The translations under genes were made by a program, and so were the position numbers. A stretch of 64,000 nt of DNA. Origin: CADEEN01 sp963783785. GTDB lineage: Bacteria > Pseudomonadota > Gammaproteobacteria > Burkholderiales > Burkholderiaceae_C. Shown in pieces: positions 55,130-63,787 of this stretch; position 1 is the stretch's first letter, and each line of letters begins with the position of its first letter. Below the pieces are notes generated by a model. That model saw only the letters and a program-made list of their open reading frames with translations, had not been told where the DNA came from and did not search any database. The stretch covers positions 203,455 to 267,454 of the forward strand of contig CAWAOQ010000009.1 of assembly GCA_963783785.1 (NCBI GenBank). Reading direction: 5' to 3'.

Positions 55130-56616
55130 TGGCGCAGTGGGTCACGGTCTGGCGCGCCGCGCAGCTGCTGGGCGTGCCGCGCGGCGTGCTGCAGCAGCGC
55201 GTGCGCGCGGGCGAGATTGCGCTCAACGATGGCCTGGTGTCGACCGAAACGCTGTTGCAGCTGTACCCCCAGGTCGACCTCGAGCAATCCGGCATGCTCG
55301 AGCGCGTGGTGCGCATCAAGGAGGATGCGTTCGGCCGGCGTGTGCGCGAGCGCCTGCTGCCGAGCCAGGAGGTGCTGGCGCAACGGCTGTTCCGGCAGAG
55401 CCAGGAGCTGGCCGACGTGCAGCGCCACCTGCAGCGCTATCACGCGCTGGTGATCGAGTTGCGCGAACGGTTGCGCGAAATGCTGGCGCAGTCGGGCGGC
55501 GACGATCCGCGGCTGCTGGCCCTGCAGCAGCATCTCAACGACGGCCTGGCAGGGGCGCTGGCCACCGAATCGGTTGATTGGCTGAACGTCATGGACGACA
55601 TACTCAAGGTGGTTTCGGCCCAGGTCACGCTGCGGCCGAGCGGGCATCAGTTTGCCGTCGAAGGCCACGACACGCTGTTGCAGGCCGGCCTGCGCGCCGG
55701 CCTGAAGCTCAACTACGGCTGCGGCAACGGCACCTGCGGCATGTGCAAGGTGCGCGTGATCTCCGGCGACGTGACCAAGGTGATGGCGTTCGACTACGCG
55801 CTGTCGGAGGCCGAGAAGCAGCAGGGCTACACGCTGATGTGCGCCCATACCGCCGCCAGCAGCGAGATCACGCTCGAGACGCTCGAGGCCGTCGGGCCGG
55901 CCGACATCCCGCAGCAGCAGATCGTGACCACCGTGCGCGCGGTGCGCGAGCTGGCGCCCGACACGCGCCTGCTGCACCTGCAGACGCCGCGCAGCCACCG
56001 CCTGCGCTTCCTGGCCGGCCAGTCGGTGACGCTCGGCGTGGCCGGATCGGCCAGCACCGCCGGCGACGACGTGCAGGCCACCCTGCCGATCGCCAGTTGC
56101 CCGTGCGACGACCGCAACCTGCAGTTCTTCGTGCCGCGCGACCACGACAGCGCGCTGGCGCGCCTGTTGTTCGACGGCTCGATCGTGGCCGGGCATTCGA
56201 TCAACCTGTGGGGCCCGGTGGGCGAGTTCGTGCTCGCCGACAGCCCGCGCCCGCTGGTCTTCGCGGCCTGCGACACCGGCTTCGCGCCGATCAAGAGCCT
56301 GATCGAGCACGCGCTGTCGCTCGACACCGCACCGTCGCTGACGCTGTACTGGCTGGCCACGCGCGGCGACGGCCACTTCCAGGCCAACCAGTGCCGCGCC
56401 TGGTCGGCCGCGCTCGACGCGTTCGAGTACACGCCGTTCACCCATGCCAACGCCGGCGCCGGTGCGCGGCAGGTCGCCGCGGCGATACGGGCCGACCTGT
56501 TCGACATCGACTGCGACTTCTACGTCGCCGGGCCGGGGGACTTCGTGACGACGCTGTGCACCGCGCTGCGCGAGTCCGGCGTGCCGGCCGGCCAGGTGGT
56601 GGCGGAGACCTTGTGA
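55129..56616 (+). CDS. HTH/coiled-coil protein with [2Fe-2S] ferredoxin and FNR domains
   Basis: 495 residues in three parts. Residues 1-40 resemble a helix-turn-helix (TVWRAAQLLGVPRGVLQQRV). Residues about 60-140 are a charged helix rich in Leu/Glu/Arg (RLFRQSQELADVQRHLQRYH), probably coiled coil. A plant-type ferredoxin domain follows (CGNGTCGMCKVRV with the last Cys in LMCAH), then an FNR reductase domain (GQSVTLGVAG, CDTGFAPIKSLIEHA, YVAGPGDFV). The start overlaps the dioxygenase stop. This could be the electron donor for the operon, with a regulatory N-terminus; that is inference. Confidence 0.75.
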   Translation: MAQWVTVWRAAQLLGVPRGVLQQRVRAGEIALNDGLVSTETLLQLYPQVDLEQSGMLERVVRIKEDAFGRRVRERLLPSQEVLAQRLFRQSQELADVQRHLQRYHALVIELRERLREMLAQSGGDDPRLLALQQHLNDGLAGALATESVDWLNVMDDILKVVSAQVTLRPSGHQFAVEGHDTLLQAGLRAGLKLNYGCGNGTCGMCKVRVISGDVTKVMAFDYALSEAEKQQGYTLMCAHTAASSEITLETLEAVGPADIPQQQIVTTVRAVRELAPDTRLLHLQTPRSHRLRFLAGQSVTLGVAGSASTAGDDVQATLPIASCPCDDRNLQFFVPRDHDSALARLLFDGSIVAGHSINLWGPVGEFVLADSPRPLVFAACDTGFAPIKSLIEHALSLDTAPSLTLYWLATRGDGHFQANQCRAWSAALDAFEYTPFTHANAGAGARQVAAAIRADLFDIDCDFYVAGPGDFVTTLCTALRESGVPAGQVVAETL

Positions 56617-56951
56617 ACCAGCAACCCAGCGACAGCGACGATGCCGGCTGCAGCGGCGGCGAGTCGTTCGCGCTGCGCGTGCTCGGCGACAGCATGGCCC
56701 CCGAGTTCGTCGAGGGCGAGATCATCATCATCGAGCCCGATGGCGCGCTGCGCGAAGGCTGCTTCGTGCTGGCGCAGCCCGCCGGCGAGTGGACCTTCCG
56801 GCAACTGGCACGCAGCGGCGAAGGCTGGTGCCTGCGCGCGCTGAATCCGGCCTACCCCGACCAGCCGCTGCCCGACCTGGCCGCGATCCATGGCGTGATC
56901 ATCCAGAAGGCCGTGCCGGGGCGGCGGCGACTGACCAAACACTACGTCTGA
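56613..56951 (+). CDS. S24/LexA-like domain protein lacking the catalytic Lys
   Basis: 112 residues from a GTG at 56613 that overlaps the upstream stop. The nucleophile-type box GDSMAPEFVEGEIIII matches S24 peptidases, but the residue aligned with the catalytic Lys (37 after Ser in LexA) is an Arg in WTFRQLA. No DNA-binding domain is present. It may be a sensor or scaffold rather than a peptidase. It is coupled to the reductase gene. Confidence 0.72.
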   Translation: MNQQPSDSDDAGCSGGESFALRVLGDSMAPEFVEGEIIIIEPDGALREGCFVLAQPAGEWTFRQLARSGEGWCLRALNPAYPDQPLPDLAAIHGVIIQKAVPGRRRLTKHYV

Positions 56952-56961
56952 GCGAACCCAC

Positions 56962-57180
56962 ATGCCCTACTTCGTCTTCAGCGTCCGGCCGTTCACCCCG
57001 CTCGAGAAACTGGCCGAGTTCCCGGCCTTCAAGGAGGCCTCGGCGCACGCCAAGTCCCTGCGCGCGACGCAGGCGGCCGGCGACAACGCCAAGATCAAGG
57101 TGATGTTTGCCGAGAATCAGGAGCTCGCCGAAGACCTGCTCTGCCAGACCCGCGAGCCCGGCCCGACCGGCGACGATTGA
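56962..57180 (+). CDS. 72-residue protein of the accessory operon
   Basis: A small soluble protein beginning MPYFVFSVRPFTPLEKL, with a helical middle (KEASAHAKSLRATQAAGD) and an acidic end. It is in line with its neighbours (10 bp upstream, 15 bp downstream). It is compact and well-started but unrecognised. Confidence 0.7.
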   Translation: MPYFVFSVRPFTPLEKLAEFPAFKEASAHAKSLRATQAAGDNAKIKVMFAENQELAEDLLCQTREPGPTGDD

Positions 57181-57195
57181 AGCCATCTCGACGCG

Positions 57196-57642
57196 ATGAG
57201 TGATCACCCACCGACGCTGGGCAATGCCTGTTGCGAGAGCGCCGCGGCCTGCGTCTTCACGAAGGCGCTGCTGGCGCGTGCCGCGGTGTGCGAGCTGGCT
57301 GCGCGGCGTGCCCTGGGTGAACGCGACATCATCGAATGCGCCTCGCCGGTGGCGCGCACCAACTGCGGCACGCTGGGCGCACTGTTGCACGAACGCGCCC
57401 GCTTCGCGCTGCGCCTGCCGGCCCCGGGGCATCCTGTCGTCCATGCCCAGGCCTTGCGGCTGCAGTGCGGCGGGCTGGTCGGGCTGCAGCAGGCCTTGGG
57501 CGCCGCGCAGGCCAACGTGCACCGGATGGTCGGCGTCGCCCACGAGCGCTACGGCAGCCTGACCGAGGTGCCCTGGGACGCCATCGTCGATGCCATCAAG
57601 GCCTGGCAATCGCGCCGCCCGCGCCGGATCGTCGGCCCATGA
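57196..57642 (+). CDS. Cys-rich 148-residue protein
   Basis: Seven Cys are visible: CCESAAAC (residues 12-19), then Cys32, Cys48, Cys57 and Cys90. The surrounding pattern, FTKALLARAAVCELAARRAL and IIECASPVARTNCGTL, suggests a metal or iron-sulfur site, but no known family is evident. Its stop overlaps the next start (ATGA). The high Cys content makes a redox or sulfur-handling role plausible. Confidence 0.7.
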   Translation: MSDHPPTLGNACCESAAACVFTKALLARAAVCELAARRALGERDIIECASPVARTNCGTLGALLHERARFALRLPAPGHPVVHAQALRLQCGGLVGLQQALGAAQANVHRMVGVAHERYGSLTEVPWDAIVDAIKAWQSRRPRRIVGP

Positions 57643-58718
57643 CGACCGAGCGGCCCGACCCGCGCCTCGTCGCCGCCATCCAGACCAATTGCCACATCGC
57701 CGACGCGCGCCAGGCGGCCGACCTGCCGTTGTGCATCTACCTGCTGCAGATGCGCGAGCTGTACCGGTGGGAGCAAGGCCTGCCGTTCGGCGCCGCGCTC
57801 GACCGCGCTGCAGTGGGGGCCTGGCTGGCCCGGCGCGAGGCGTTGTGGGCCGAACTGGAGCACCAGCCGTATGTGGCGTTGCCGATCGGCGACCGCCTGT
57901 GCGATCCGCTCGACGCCGAGCGGCTGAACGCCGAACTGGCGCCGCTCGGGTGGGCCTACGGCGCCGGTCTCGAAGCAACCAACCGGCAGGCCTTCTTCCT
58001 GGCCCGCCTCGAGCAGCAGCGCACGCGCGACGACGGCGTGCGGCTGCAGGTGTGCGGCGCCGAGCATGCGCGCGGCCTGTTCGCGCCGCCGGCCGCACTG
58101 GCGGGTGGCCACACCATCGTGCTGCGGCGCGAATCGCTGGCGCGCTGGCTGTGGGAGAAATTCGAGGCCTTCAACCTGCGCCGCGCCGAGGGTCCGTTCA
58201 AGGCCCTGGCTGAAGCCTACGGGCTGCACGACAACGATGCCTTCGTCGCTGCTTTGCCGCGCCTGGTCGATGACCTGAGCGAAACGCTGGTGTTGCACGA
58301 GCTGGGTGAGCACCGCGCGGGGCAGTCGCTCGGCGCCAGCTGGGGTGCGATGCGGCTGGCGCTGCGGCAGCGCCGCACCGACCTGCATGTGCGCGCGGTG
58401 CGCGACCACATGGCCGACCTCGAGGTGACGCTGCCGACGCTGCTCGATCGCGGCGCCGAGACCGCGCTGCACTTCTGGTTTGCCAACTACGACGGCGTGC
58501 GCGAGCAGCTGTTCCCGTCGCTGCCGGCGGCCTATGCCGCGTGGCGCAGTGGCGATGCCGGCCACGCGCTGCGGCGCGCAGCACAGGCCGGCGCACTGCA
58601 CTTCCGCGGGCTCGCCGGCCGGGTGCTGGGGTTGCACGAGCGACTGGGCGGCGATGCCGAGTCCGCCATCGAACAACTGCTGACGGCGCCGGAGGCCGTG
58701 TTCACCCCGACGCCCTGA
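57639..58718 (+). CDS. 359-residue protein of the Sfum_1244 type
   Basis: A helical protein that I recall as the Sfum_1244 family, found with dsr genes in sulfate reducers and sulfur oxidisers; the assignment is from memory. A striking metal-like motif, LVLHELGEHRAGQ, lies near residue 220, and RDHMADLEVTL and ALHFWFANYDG follow. These acidic/His pairs could bind a metal. It ends the accessory operon and is convergent with the next gene across a hairpin. Confidence 0.7.
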   Translation: MTTERPDPRLVAAIQTNCHIADARQAADLPLCIYLLQMRELYRWEQGLPFGAALDRAAVGAWLARREALWAELEHQPYVALPIGDRLCDPLDAERLNAELAPLGWAYGAGLEATNRQAFFLARLEQQRTRDDGVRLQVCGAEHARGLFAPPAALAGGHTIVLRRESLARWLWEKFEAFNLRRAEGPFKALAEAYGLHDNDAFVAALPRLVDDLSETLVLHELGEHRAGQSLGASWGAMRLALRQRRTDLHVRAVRDHMADLEVTLPTLLDRGAETALHFWFANYDGVREQLFPSLPAAYAAWRSGDAGHALRRAAQAGALHFRGLAGRVLGLHERLGGDAESAIEQLLTAPEAVFTPTP

Positions 58719-58741
58719 GCCCGGCCCGGGCCTTGCGACGC

Positions 58742-58763
58742 CGCGGCCCTGGCCAGGGCCGCG
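58742..58763. terminator. hairpin between convergent genes
   Basis: A perfect 22-bp palindrome CGCGGCCCTGG/CCAGGGCCGCG between the stop of the 359-residue gene and that of the lipoprotein gene. There is no following T-run, so it is a terminator-like hairpin of uncertain strength. Confidence 0.5.
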
Positions 58764-58800
58764 CCACAAGGCGCAGCGACCCGGCCCGCAACACACCTGC

Positions 58801-60459
58801 TCACGGGGCAGGCTGGTTGGTCGAAACCGAGTAGAACGCCGTCGACGGCTCGGTGCCCACGCTCGACGACACCGTGACGCCCATGCCCTGCAACGGCAAC
58901 TGCACCGTTTCCGCACAACCGGCCGGCAGGCCATTGACGCTGCAACTGTCCGCTGCGCGATAGCGCAGGCCGGCGCGCGGCTTGTCGAAGGCCAGCGTGT
59001 CGACGCGGTTGTCGGGGGAGCGGATCCGCGTCACCGTCTTCGCACCGGTGTCGACCGCAATCACGGTGGCCGTGCGTTCGAACAGCGCGGAGATCGATCC
59101 ATTGCCGAGCAGGTCGAACTCGCGGTAGTCCGTCACCGTGCCCACCGCCGGCAGCGTGCCCAGGGGTTCCTTGCGTGCACCGACGCTGAACCGGCCGTCG
59201 GCGCCGATGGCCACGAACACCGCCTTGCCCTCCAGTGTCTTGAAGTGGAACGCACGGCCGTACCTCACGCCTTCGACAGTCATGTCGAAGCCGCCGACGA
59301 TGGTGTTTGCGGCGAACGCCGGAAATGGCGCGCCTTCGGCGGCGCAGGCGGCCAGCCCGAGGCAACGCGAGATGGCCGTCACCTGACCGCTGGCATCGAC
59401 AACGATCTCGTCGGTCTGCGCCACGTAGCCCGTCTTCAGGATCTCGCTCGTGGGCGCCCAGGCGGCGATGCTCCAGGTGCCGGCGAATTCCGACACCGGC
59501 AAGGCTTGCGCAGGCAGGCCGATCATCACGCTGCGGTCGGTGGCCACCGCCTTGGACTGCGAATGCACCACCAGCAAGCCGCCCGACGATACCGACACGT
59601 CTTCCAACTCGTCAGCGCTGCCCACGCTGAACTTGCAGCCGCCGTTGTCAACCAGGCTGGCGATCGAGCCGTCCCACAGGGTGATGGTCAGCGCTTCGGC
59701 ATCGAGGTCGAGCACATGCGCCTGCCACTGCGGATCGGTCTCGTACAGACTGATCATGCGGTACTTGCCGCTCTTGAGCCACGTGCAGCTGGCGGCCGTC
59801 GGCGCCAATGGCCACGCCACCACATCCGGGGCCTCCGGGTTGACGGCGATCGCGCTGGTCACCTGCTCGAGCGTCAGGCCGGCGCTGGCCAGGCCCGCCA
59901 TCACGGTCTCGATCTTCAGGTCGAGCGGGTTGCCCGCTACCAGCGCATCGGTGAGCGGATTGACGCCGCCGAGGCTGACCACGGGGGCGAGCGCGGCCTC
60001 GATGTACGCGATCGCCGCAGTGACTTGCGCGGCGGACACGGTCGAACTGTTGCCGAATGCGTTGTAGTACGAAGCCGGCGAGGCCTCGGCCAACTGCGCC
60101 ACCATCATCTCGGTCAGCGGACTGATGTTCGCGACATAGCTGCCGCTGCTGCCGGTACCGGCGACGATCGAATGGAAGGTGCTGCCTTCGGTGCCGGTCG
60201 CCTTCAGCACGCAGGGCAGGCGCGCATCATTGATCGTGGTGGTGTACGCACCGTCGCTGCCGGCAGTCGCCCCGCCGGCGCCGGCGGCACATCGCACGCT
60301 CACGGCCGCGCCCTCCAGCATCGCGCCCTTGGCGGCGGTGCCGCTGATGGTGACGGACGCCGCCTCGTGCGGATCGCCGCCGCAGGACACCATGCCGGCA
60401 CCGATGGCCACCGCGGCGACGATGCGGACACACACATGCACTGCCCTGGTCGTCCTCAT
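58801..60459 (-). CDS. uncharacterised lipoprotein
   Basis: About 552 residues from the ATG at 60459, preceded by GGAGGAAGTCC. The signal ends in a lipobox-like VSCGGD. The N-terminus then has VTISGTAAKGAMLEGAAV, a pattern seen in carboxypeptidase-regulatory-like surface proteins, followed by a helical segment with NPLTDALVAGNPLDLK and a beta-rich C-terminus. No catalytic motif is seen. The gene is intact and unrelated to the sulfur set. Confidence 0.72.
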   Translation of the reverse strand: MRTTRAVHVCVRIVAAVAIGAGMVSCGGDPHEAASVTISGTAAKGAMLEGAAVSVRCAAGAGGATAGSDGAYTTTINDARLPCVLKATGTEGSTFHSIVAGTGSSGSYVANISPLTEMMVAQLAEASPASYYNAFGNSSTVSAAQVTAAIAYIEAALAPVVSLGGVNPLTDALVAGNPLDLKIETVMAGLASAGLTLEQVTSAIAVNPEAPDVVAWPLAPTAASCTWLKSGKYRMISLYETDPQWQAHVLDLDAEALTITLWDGSIASLVDNGGCKFSVGSADELEDVSVSSGGLLVVHSQSKAVATDRSVMIGLPAQALPVSEFAGTWSIAAWAPTSEILKTGYVAQTDEIVVDASGQVTAISRCLGLAACAAEGAPFPAFAANTIVGGFDMTVEGVRYGRAFHFKTLEGKAVFVAIGADGRFSVGARKEPLGTLPAVGTVTDYREFDLLGNGSISALFERTATVIAVDTGAKTVTRIRSPDNRVDTLAFDKPRAGLRYRAADSCSVNGLPAGCAETVQLPLQGMGVTVSSSVGTEPSTAFYSVSTNQPAP

Positions 60460-60615
60460 GGACTTCCTCCGTCTCGAGCAAACCCGAGACATCGTCGACC
60501 ATGGCGCAGCCAGATGCGTTGCGCCTGGTCAGCGATGAGCATGGCCCACGTTGCGGGCGATCAAGACCCGCGCTGCCGGACCTGCATCCCGAGCCTGACG
60601 GCGATGCGGCGTGGG

Positions 60616-61191
60616 CTACCCGGCCGTCTTCTTCGCGGCGGTCTTCTTCGCGGCCGGCCTCTTGGCGGCAGCCTTCTTCGCCACAGCCTTCTTGGCCGTC
60701 GGCGGCGCCGCGACGGGCTTCTTCGCCGCGGGCTTCTTCGCAGCTGGGGTCTTCGCGGCGGCTTTCGTTGGGGCAGCCGCCTTCTTCGATGCGGAGGCCT
60801 GCTTGCCAGCGGCCTTCTGCAGGGCTCTGACCTTGCGTTCAGCGCTCGCCTGCAGCGAGGCCAGCTTCTTGCCGGTGCGCCGCTTGGTCGCCTCCAGCTT
60901 CTTCTCGGCGGACATGACTGCCCTCTCGGCGGCGGCACCCGCCTTCGAGAGCTGGGCCTGTGCCTTGGCGACTTGCGCTTCGGCCTTCTTCACCAGGTTG
61001 CCGATCTTGCGCTGCGCCTGATCGCGTCGCTTCAGCACCTTCTTCTTGGCATTCGTCACACCGGCGGACACGCGGTCTCCCATGTTCTCGATCTTGTGCG
61101 ATACGGCGGTGCCAACTTCCCTGGCAGCGGTCTTCAGGTGCTCGCCTGCTCGTGCGAGTTCCGACTTCCTGGTGGTCTTGCGCGTGGCCAT
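60616..61191 (-). CDS. histone H1-like Lys/Ala-rich protein
   Basis: 191 residues. The N-terminal 120 residues are helical and basic (TRKTTRKSELARAGEHL, KKKVLKRRDQAQRKIGNL). The last 70 are Ala-Lys-Pro repeats of the AAKKPAAKK type. It resembles the histone H1-like DNA-binding proteins of betaproteobacteria. The repeats are a common source of slippage, yet this frame is intact. Confidence 0.8.
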   Translation of the reverse strand: MATRKTTRKSELARAGEHLKTAAREVGTAVSHKIENMGDRVSAGVTNAKKKVLKRRDQAQRKIGNLVKKAEAQVAKAQAQLSKAGAAAERAVMSAEKKLEATKRRTGKKLASLQASAERKVRALQKAAGKQASASKKAAAPTKAAAKTPAAKKPAAKKPVAAPPTAKKAVAKKAAAKRPAAKKTAAKKTAG

Positions 61192-61374
61192 GTCTTTCCT
61201 TTGAAGAGTCAACGGTGGGCTGCACGGATGTGCACAGCCCGCGAATCTACGCTCAAAGCGCACTCGGCAACCGCAGACCGGGATCGGATGCGGCTGGCAA
61301 ACAACACTGGTCGATCCGTCTGGCCAGAAGGACAAACGGCCCAGGCGATGCGCCTGAGCCGTTGATTTGATTGG

Positions 61375-61447
61375 TGGGCCCTGAGGGATTCGAACCCCGG
61401 ACCAACGGATTAAGAGTCCGCTGCTCTACCAACTGAGCTAAGAGCCC
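61375..61447 (-). tRNA. tRNA-Lys (CTT anticodon)
   Basis: The reverse strand folds as a standard cloverleaf with acceptor GGGCTCT pairing to AGGGCCC (one G-U pair), D-stem AGCTCAGTTGGTAGAGC, anticodon loop CTCTTAA with CTT, and T-arm GGTTCGAATCC. An encoded CCA lies at 61372-61374. Confidence 0.95.
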
Positions 61448-61467
61448 GACTCGAATTCAATCGGTGG

Positions 61468-61540
61468 TGGGTTGTGCAGGATTCGAACCTGCGACCAACG
61501 GATTAAAAGTCCGCTGCTCTACCGACTGAGCTAACAACCC
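61468..61540 (-). tRNA. tRNA-Lys (TTT anticodon)
   Basis: The reverse strand forms a cloverleaf with acceptor GGGTTGT to ACAACCC, anticodon loop CTTTTAA with TTT, and T-arm GGTTCGAATCC; a CCA is encoded at 61465-61467. It is a tandem partner of the CTT gene and nearly identical in the D-arm and anticodon stem. Confidence 0.95.
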
Positions 61541-61584
61541 GCCGCAGAGCCGCGGAATTATAAGCCAGCTTTGCGGCCGACCGG

Positions 61585-62345
61585 TCAGGCCTCAGCGGCG
61601 GTCGCTGATGCAGCCAGGCGCAGCGCCTCGCTCGCGGCGACCATGCCGAACGTCGCGGTCACGCTGACGCTGGAGCCGTAGCCGTGGCAGTTCAGGCTGC
61701 CGTCGACGCGCATCTCGCCCGGCGGCGCATGCACGCTCTCGCGCGAGTACACGCAGCTCAGGCCGAGCCGGCCCCTGCGCGGCGCGCCATGCTCCTTGCG
61801 CAGCCGCTGGCGCAGCGAGGCGAGCAGCGGGTCGTGCGTCACGTCGGCCAGATCGTCGACGGCGACGGCCTGCGGCAGTCGCTTGCCGCCCGCAGCGCCG
61901 ACGCATGACGAAGGCTACGCCGTCGCGCGGGCCCAGGCGGCGAGCGCAAGCTTGGCGCGCACCTGATCGCAGGCGTCGATCACCGCATCGACCGGTCGTC
62001 GAGCAGCGCCGGCCAGTTTCCGGGCCGACGAACTCCTCGATCGCGTCACGCCGCAGCCCGGGTGGATGTCGGGTACGCGCTGCGGCCAGCGCCTGCGCCT
62101 TGGCCATGCCGAGCGTCGAGCCGAGCGCCTGCACCTGGCGGTTGATGTTCGACTCGGCGACGTGGTCGAGGTCGATCAGCGTCAGCGCGCCGACGCCGCT
62201 GCGCGCCAGCGCCTCGACCGCCCACGAGCCGACGCCGCCGAGCCCGACGACCGCAATGCGCGCGGCGCGCAGCCGCGCATAGCCGGCGTCGCCATAGAGG
62301 CGGCGCAGGCCCCCGAAGCGGCGCTCGAGATCGGGCGCCAGTCAT
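61585..62345 (-). CDS. tcdA: TcdA-like ThiF-family tRNA t6A dehydratase, frameshifted
   Basis: The E1/ThiF fold is visible in the order PDLERRFGGLRRLYGDAGY, IAVVGLGGVGSWAVEALA, LTLIDLDHVAESNINRQV and QALGSTLGMAKAQAL, then C-terminal GRLGLSCVYSRES and NCHGYGSSVSVTATFG. The enzyme forms cyclic t6A in tRNA. The pieces are in three frames, with switches near 62340, 62075 and about 61900, so the assembly is poor here. The start is taken as the ATG at 62345. Confidence 0.75.
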
Positions 62346-62395
62346 GCTCGGGCAGCGCTGCGAGGCGACGGCCCCGTGTCGATCGGCGGCATGCC

Positions 62396-63195
62396 TCACT
62401 TCAGCGATGCCAGGCGCTCGCGGCCTGCCTGCGCGGCCTCCGATTTCGGATACGCCTTCAGCAGCTCGTCGAGCGTCTTGCGCGCGCCCTTGCTGTCCTT
62501 CAGCTCGAGCTGGCAGTTGGCCAGCGACAGCAGCGCCTCGGGCGCGCGCGGGTGCTCGGGCGCGGCGGCGACGAAGCCGCGGAAGGTGGCGATCGCCTCC
62601 CGGTACTCGCGCTTGCCGTACTGCGCGTTGCCGAGCCAGAACAGCACCGAGTCGGCGTAGCCGCTCTTCGGATAGCGCTTCTGGAAGGCAAGGAAGGCGC
62701 TCGCCGCGGCGGCGAAGTCGCCCTTGCGCAGCATGGCCATGGCCTCGTCGTAGAGGCGCTTCTCCTCGGGATCGGCGACGAACTCCTTGCCGTCGACCGT
62801 CACCTTCTGCGGCTCGAACTTGCGCACGCGCTCGTCGACGCCCTGCTGCAGGTCCTTCTGCTGCCGCTGCATCTCGGCCACGTCGCGCGCGAGTTGCTCG
62901 TTGCTGCCGCGCAGCGTGGCAGTCTCGGCGCGCATCGCTTCGAGCTGGTTGTTCAGGTCGAGCAGGCTGCGCCGCAGCTGGTTGATCTGCTCGCCCTGCT
63001 CGGCCAGGCGCGCGTCGAGTTCTGCTCGCTGTTCTGGTCTCTGTCGTCGGTGGCGCGCAGGTCGAGGATCGCCTTGCGCGCCTCGTCGTCCTCGAACAGC
63101 GCGGCTTGCGCCGAGCCAGCCAACGCGGCCAGAACAGGCAGCGCCAGCAGCGCCAGCGCAGCCGCTCCGCCGGGCCGCGGCGTCGCCCTCGGCAC
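62396..63195 (-). CDS. cpoB: CpoB/YbgF, Tol-Pal coordinator, one frameshift
   Basis: A GTG at 63195 gives a signal peptide ending SAQA|ALFEDDEARKAIL. A coiled-coil segment (NEQLARDVAEMQRQQKDLQQ) and three TPR-like repeats follow (EEKRLYDEAMAMLRKGDF, YADSVLFWLGNAQYGKREY, PEALLSLANCQLELKDS). CpoB links septal peptidoglycan synthesis with outer-membrane constriction. The frame switches near 63018. Confidence 0.85.
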
Positions 63196-63205
63196 CGCCA
63201 GGCCT

Positions 63206-63755
63206 TCAGCGGTACGATCAGCTCGGCGCGGCGGTTCTTCGCCCTCGCCGCTTCGTCGCTGCCCTGCACGGCCGGCCGCTCCTTGCCGAAGCTCACCGCC
63301 TCGATCTGGGCGTCGGTCGCGCCGAGCAGCACCAGCGACTTCTGCACCGCCTCGGCGCGCTTCTGGCCCAGCGCCAGGTTGTACTCGCGGCCGCCGCGCT
63401 CGTCGGTGTGGCCTTCGATCAGCAGGCGCTTCTTGCGGTCGGCCGACAGCGCCTTGGCGTGGGCGTCGATCGTGGCGCGGAACTCGTCCTTGACGACGAA
63501 GCTGTCGAAGTCGAAGTAGATCATGCGGCCGCGCGTCGCGGCCGCGCCCCTTGTCGAGGTCGACCGGCGTCACCTGCGACTGCCCGGCGCCGCCGCTGCC
63601 CGGCCGCCCGCGGCCGCGCCGGCGCCGCCGACGGCGGTCGGCGTGCGCGTCTCCACCGGCGCGTCGGTCCCTCGTCGAGCTTGACGCCGAGCGCAACCGC
63701 GGCCAGCAGCGCCGATGCGGCCCACACACCGAGCATCGAAGTCGAATCGTTTCAT
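63206..63755 (-). CDS. pal: Pal, peptidoglycan-associated lipoprotein, frameshifted
   Basis: The OmpA-like domain is clear: YFDFDSFVVKDEFRATIDAH, IEGHTDERGGREYNLALGQ and NRRAEL. The natural end, ...NRRAELIYR and a stop at 63206, needs removal of one extra G near 63215. The N-terminus begins MKRFD at 63755 and passes through at least two more slips (near 63670 and 63540) in a low-complexity linker. The lipid-anchoring Cys cannot be placed with certainty because of the damage. Confidence 0.8.
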
Positions 63756-63787
63756 CGGAGTTCTCCTTTGGAAAGTGTCTGGTCGCA

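Noticed and set aside
54004..56445. Minus-strand frame of 813 residues opposite the dioxygenase and reductase genes
   Set aside because: Arg/Gln/His-rich shadow; the plus strand has complete iron and iron-sulfur motifs.
54175..56616. An 813-residue dioxygenase-ferredoxin-reductase fusion
   Set aside because: The dioxygenase has its natural stop (TGA 55127-55129) in the +1 frame directly before a new ATG, and the frame slips near 55100. Two separate coupled genes explain it better.
51515..58800. CRISPR array near the Cmx6-like gene
   Set aside because: No regularly spaced direct repeats are visible; the only repeat is one large palindrome, which lacks spacers.
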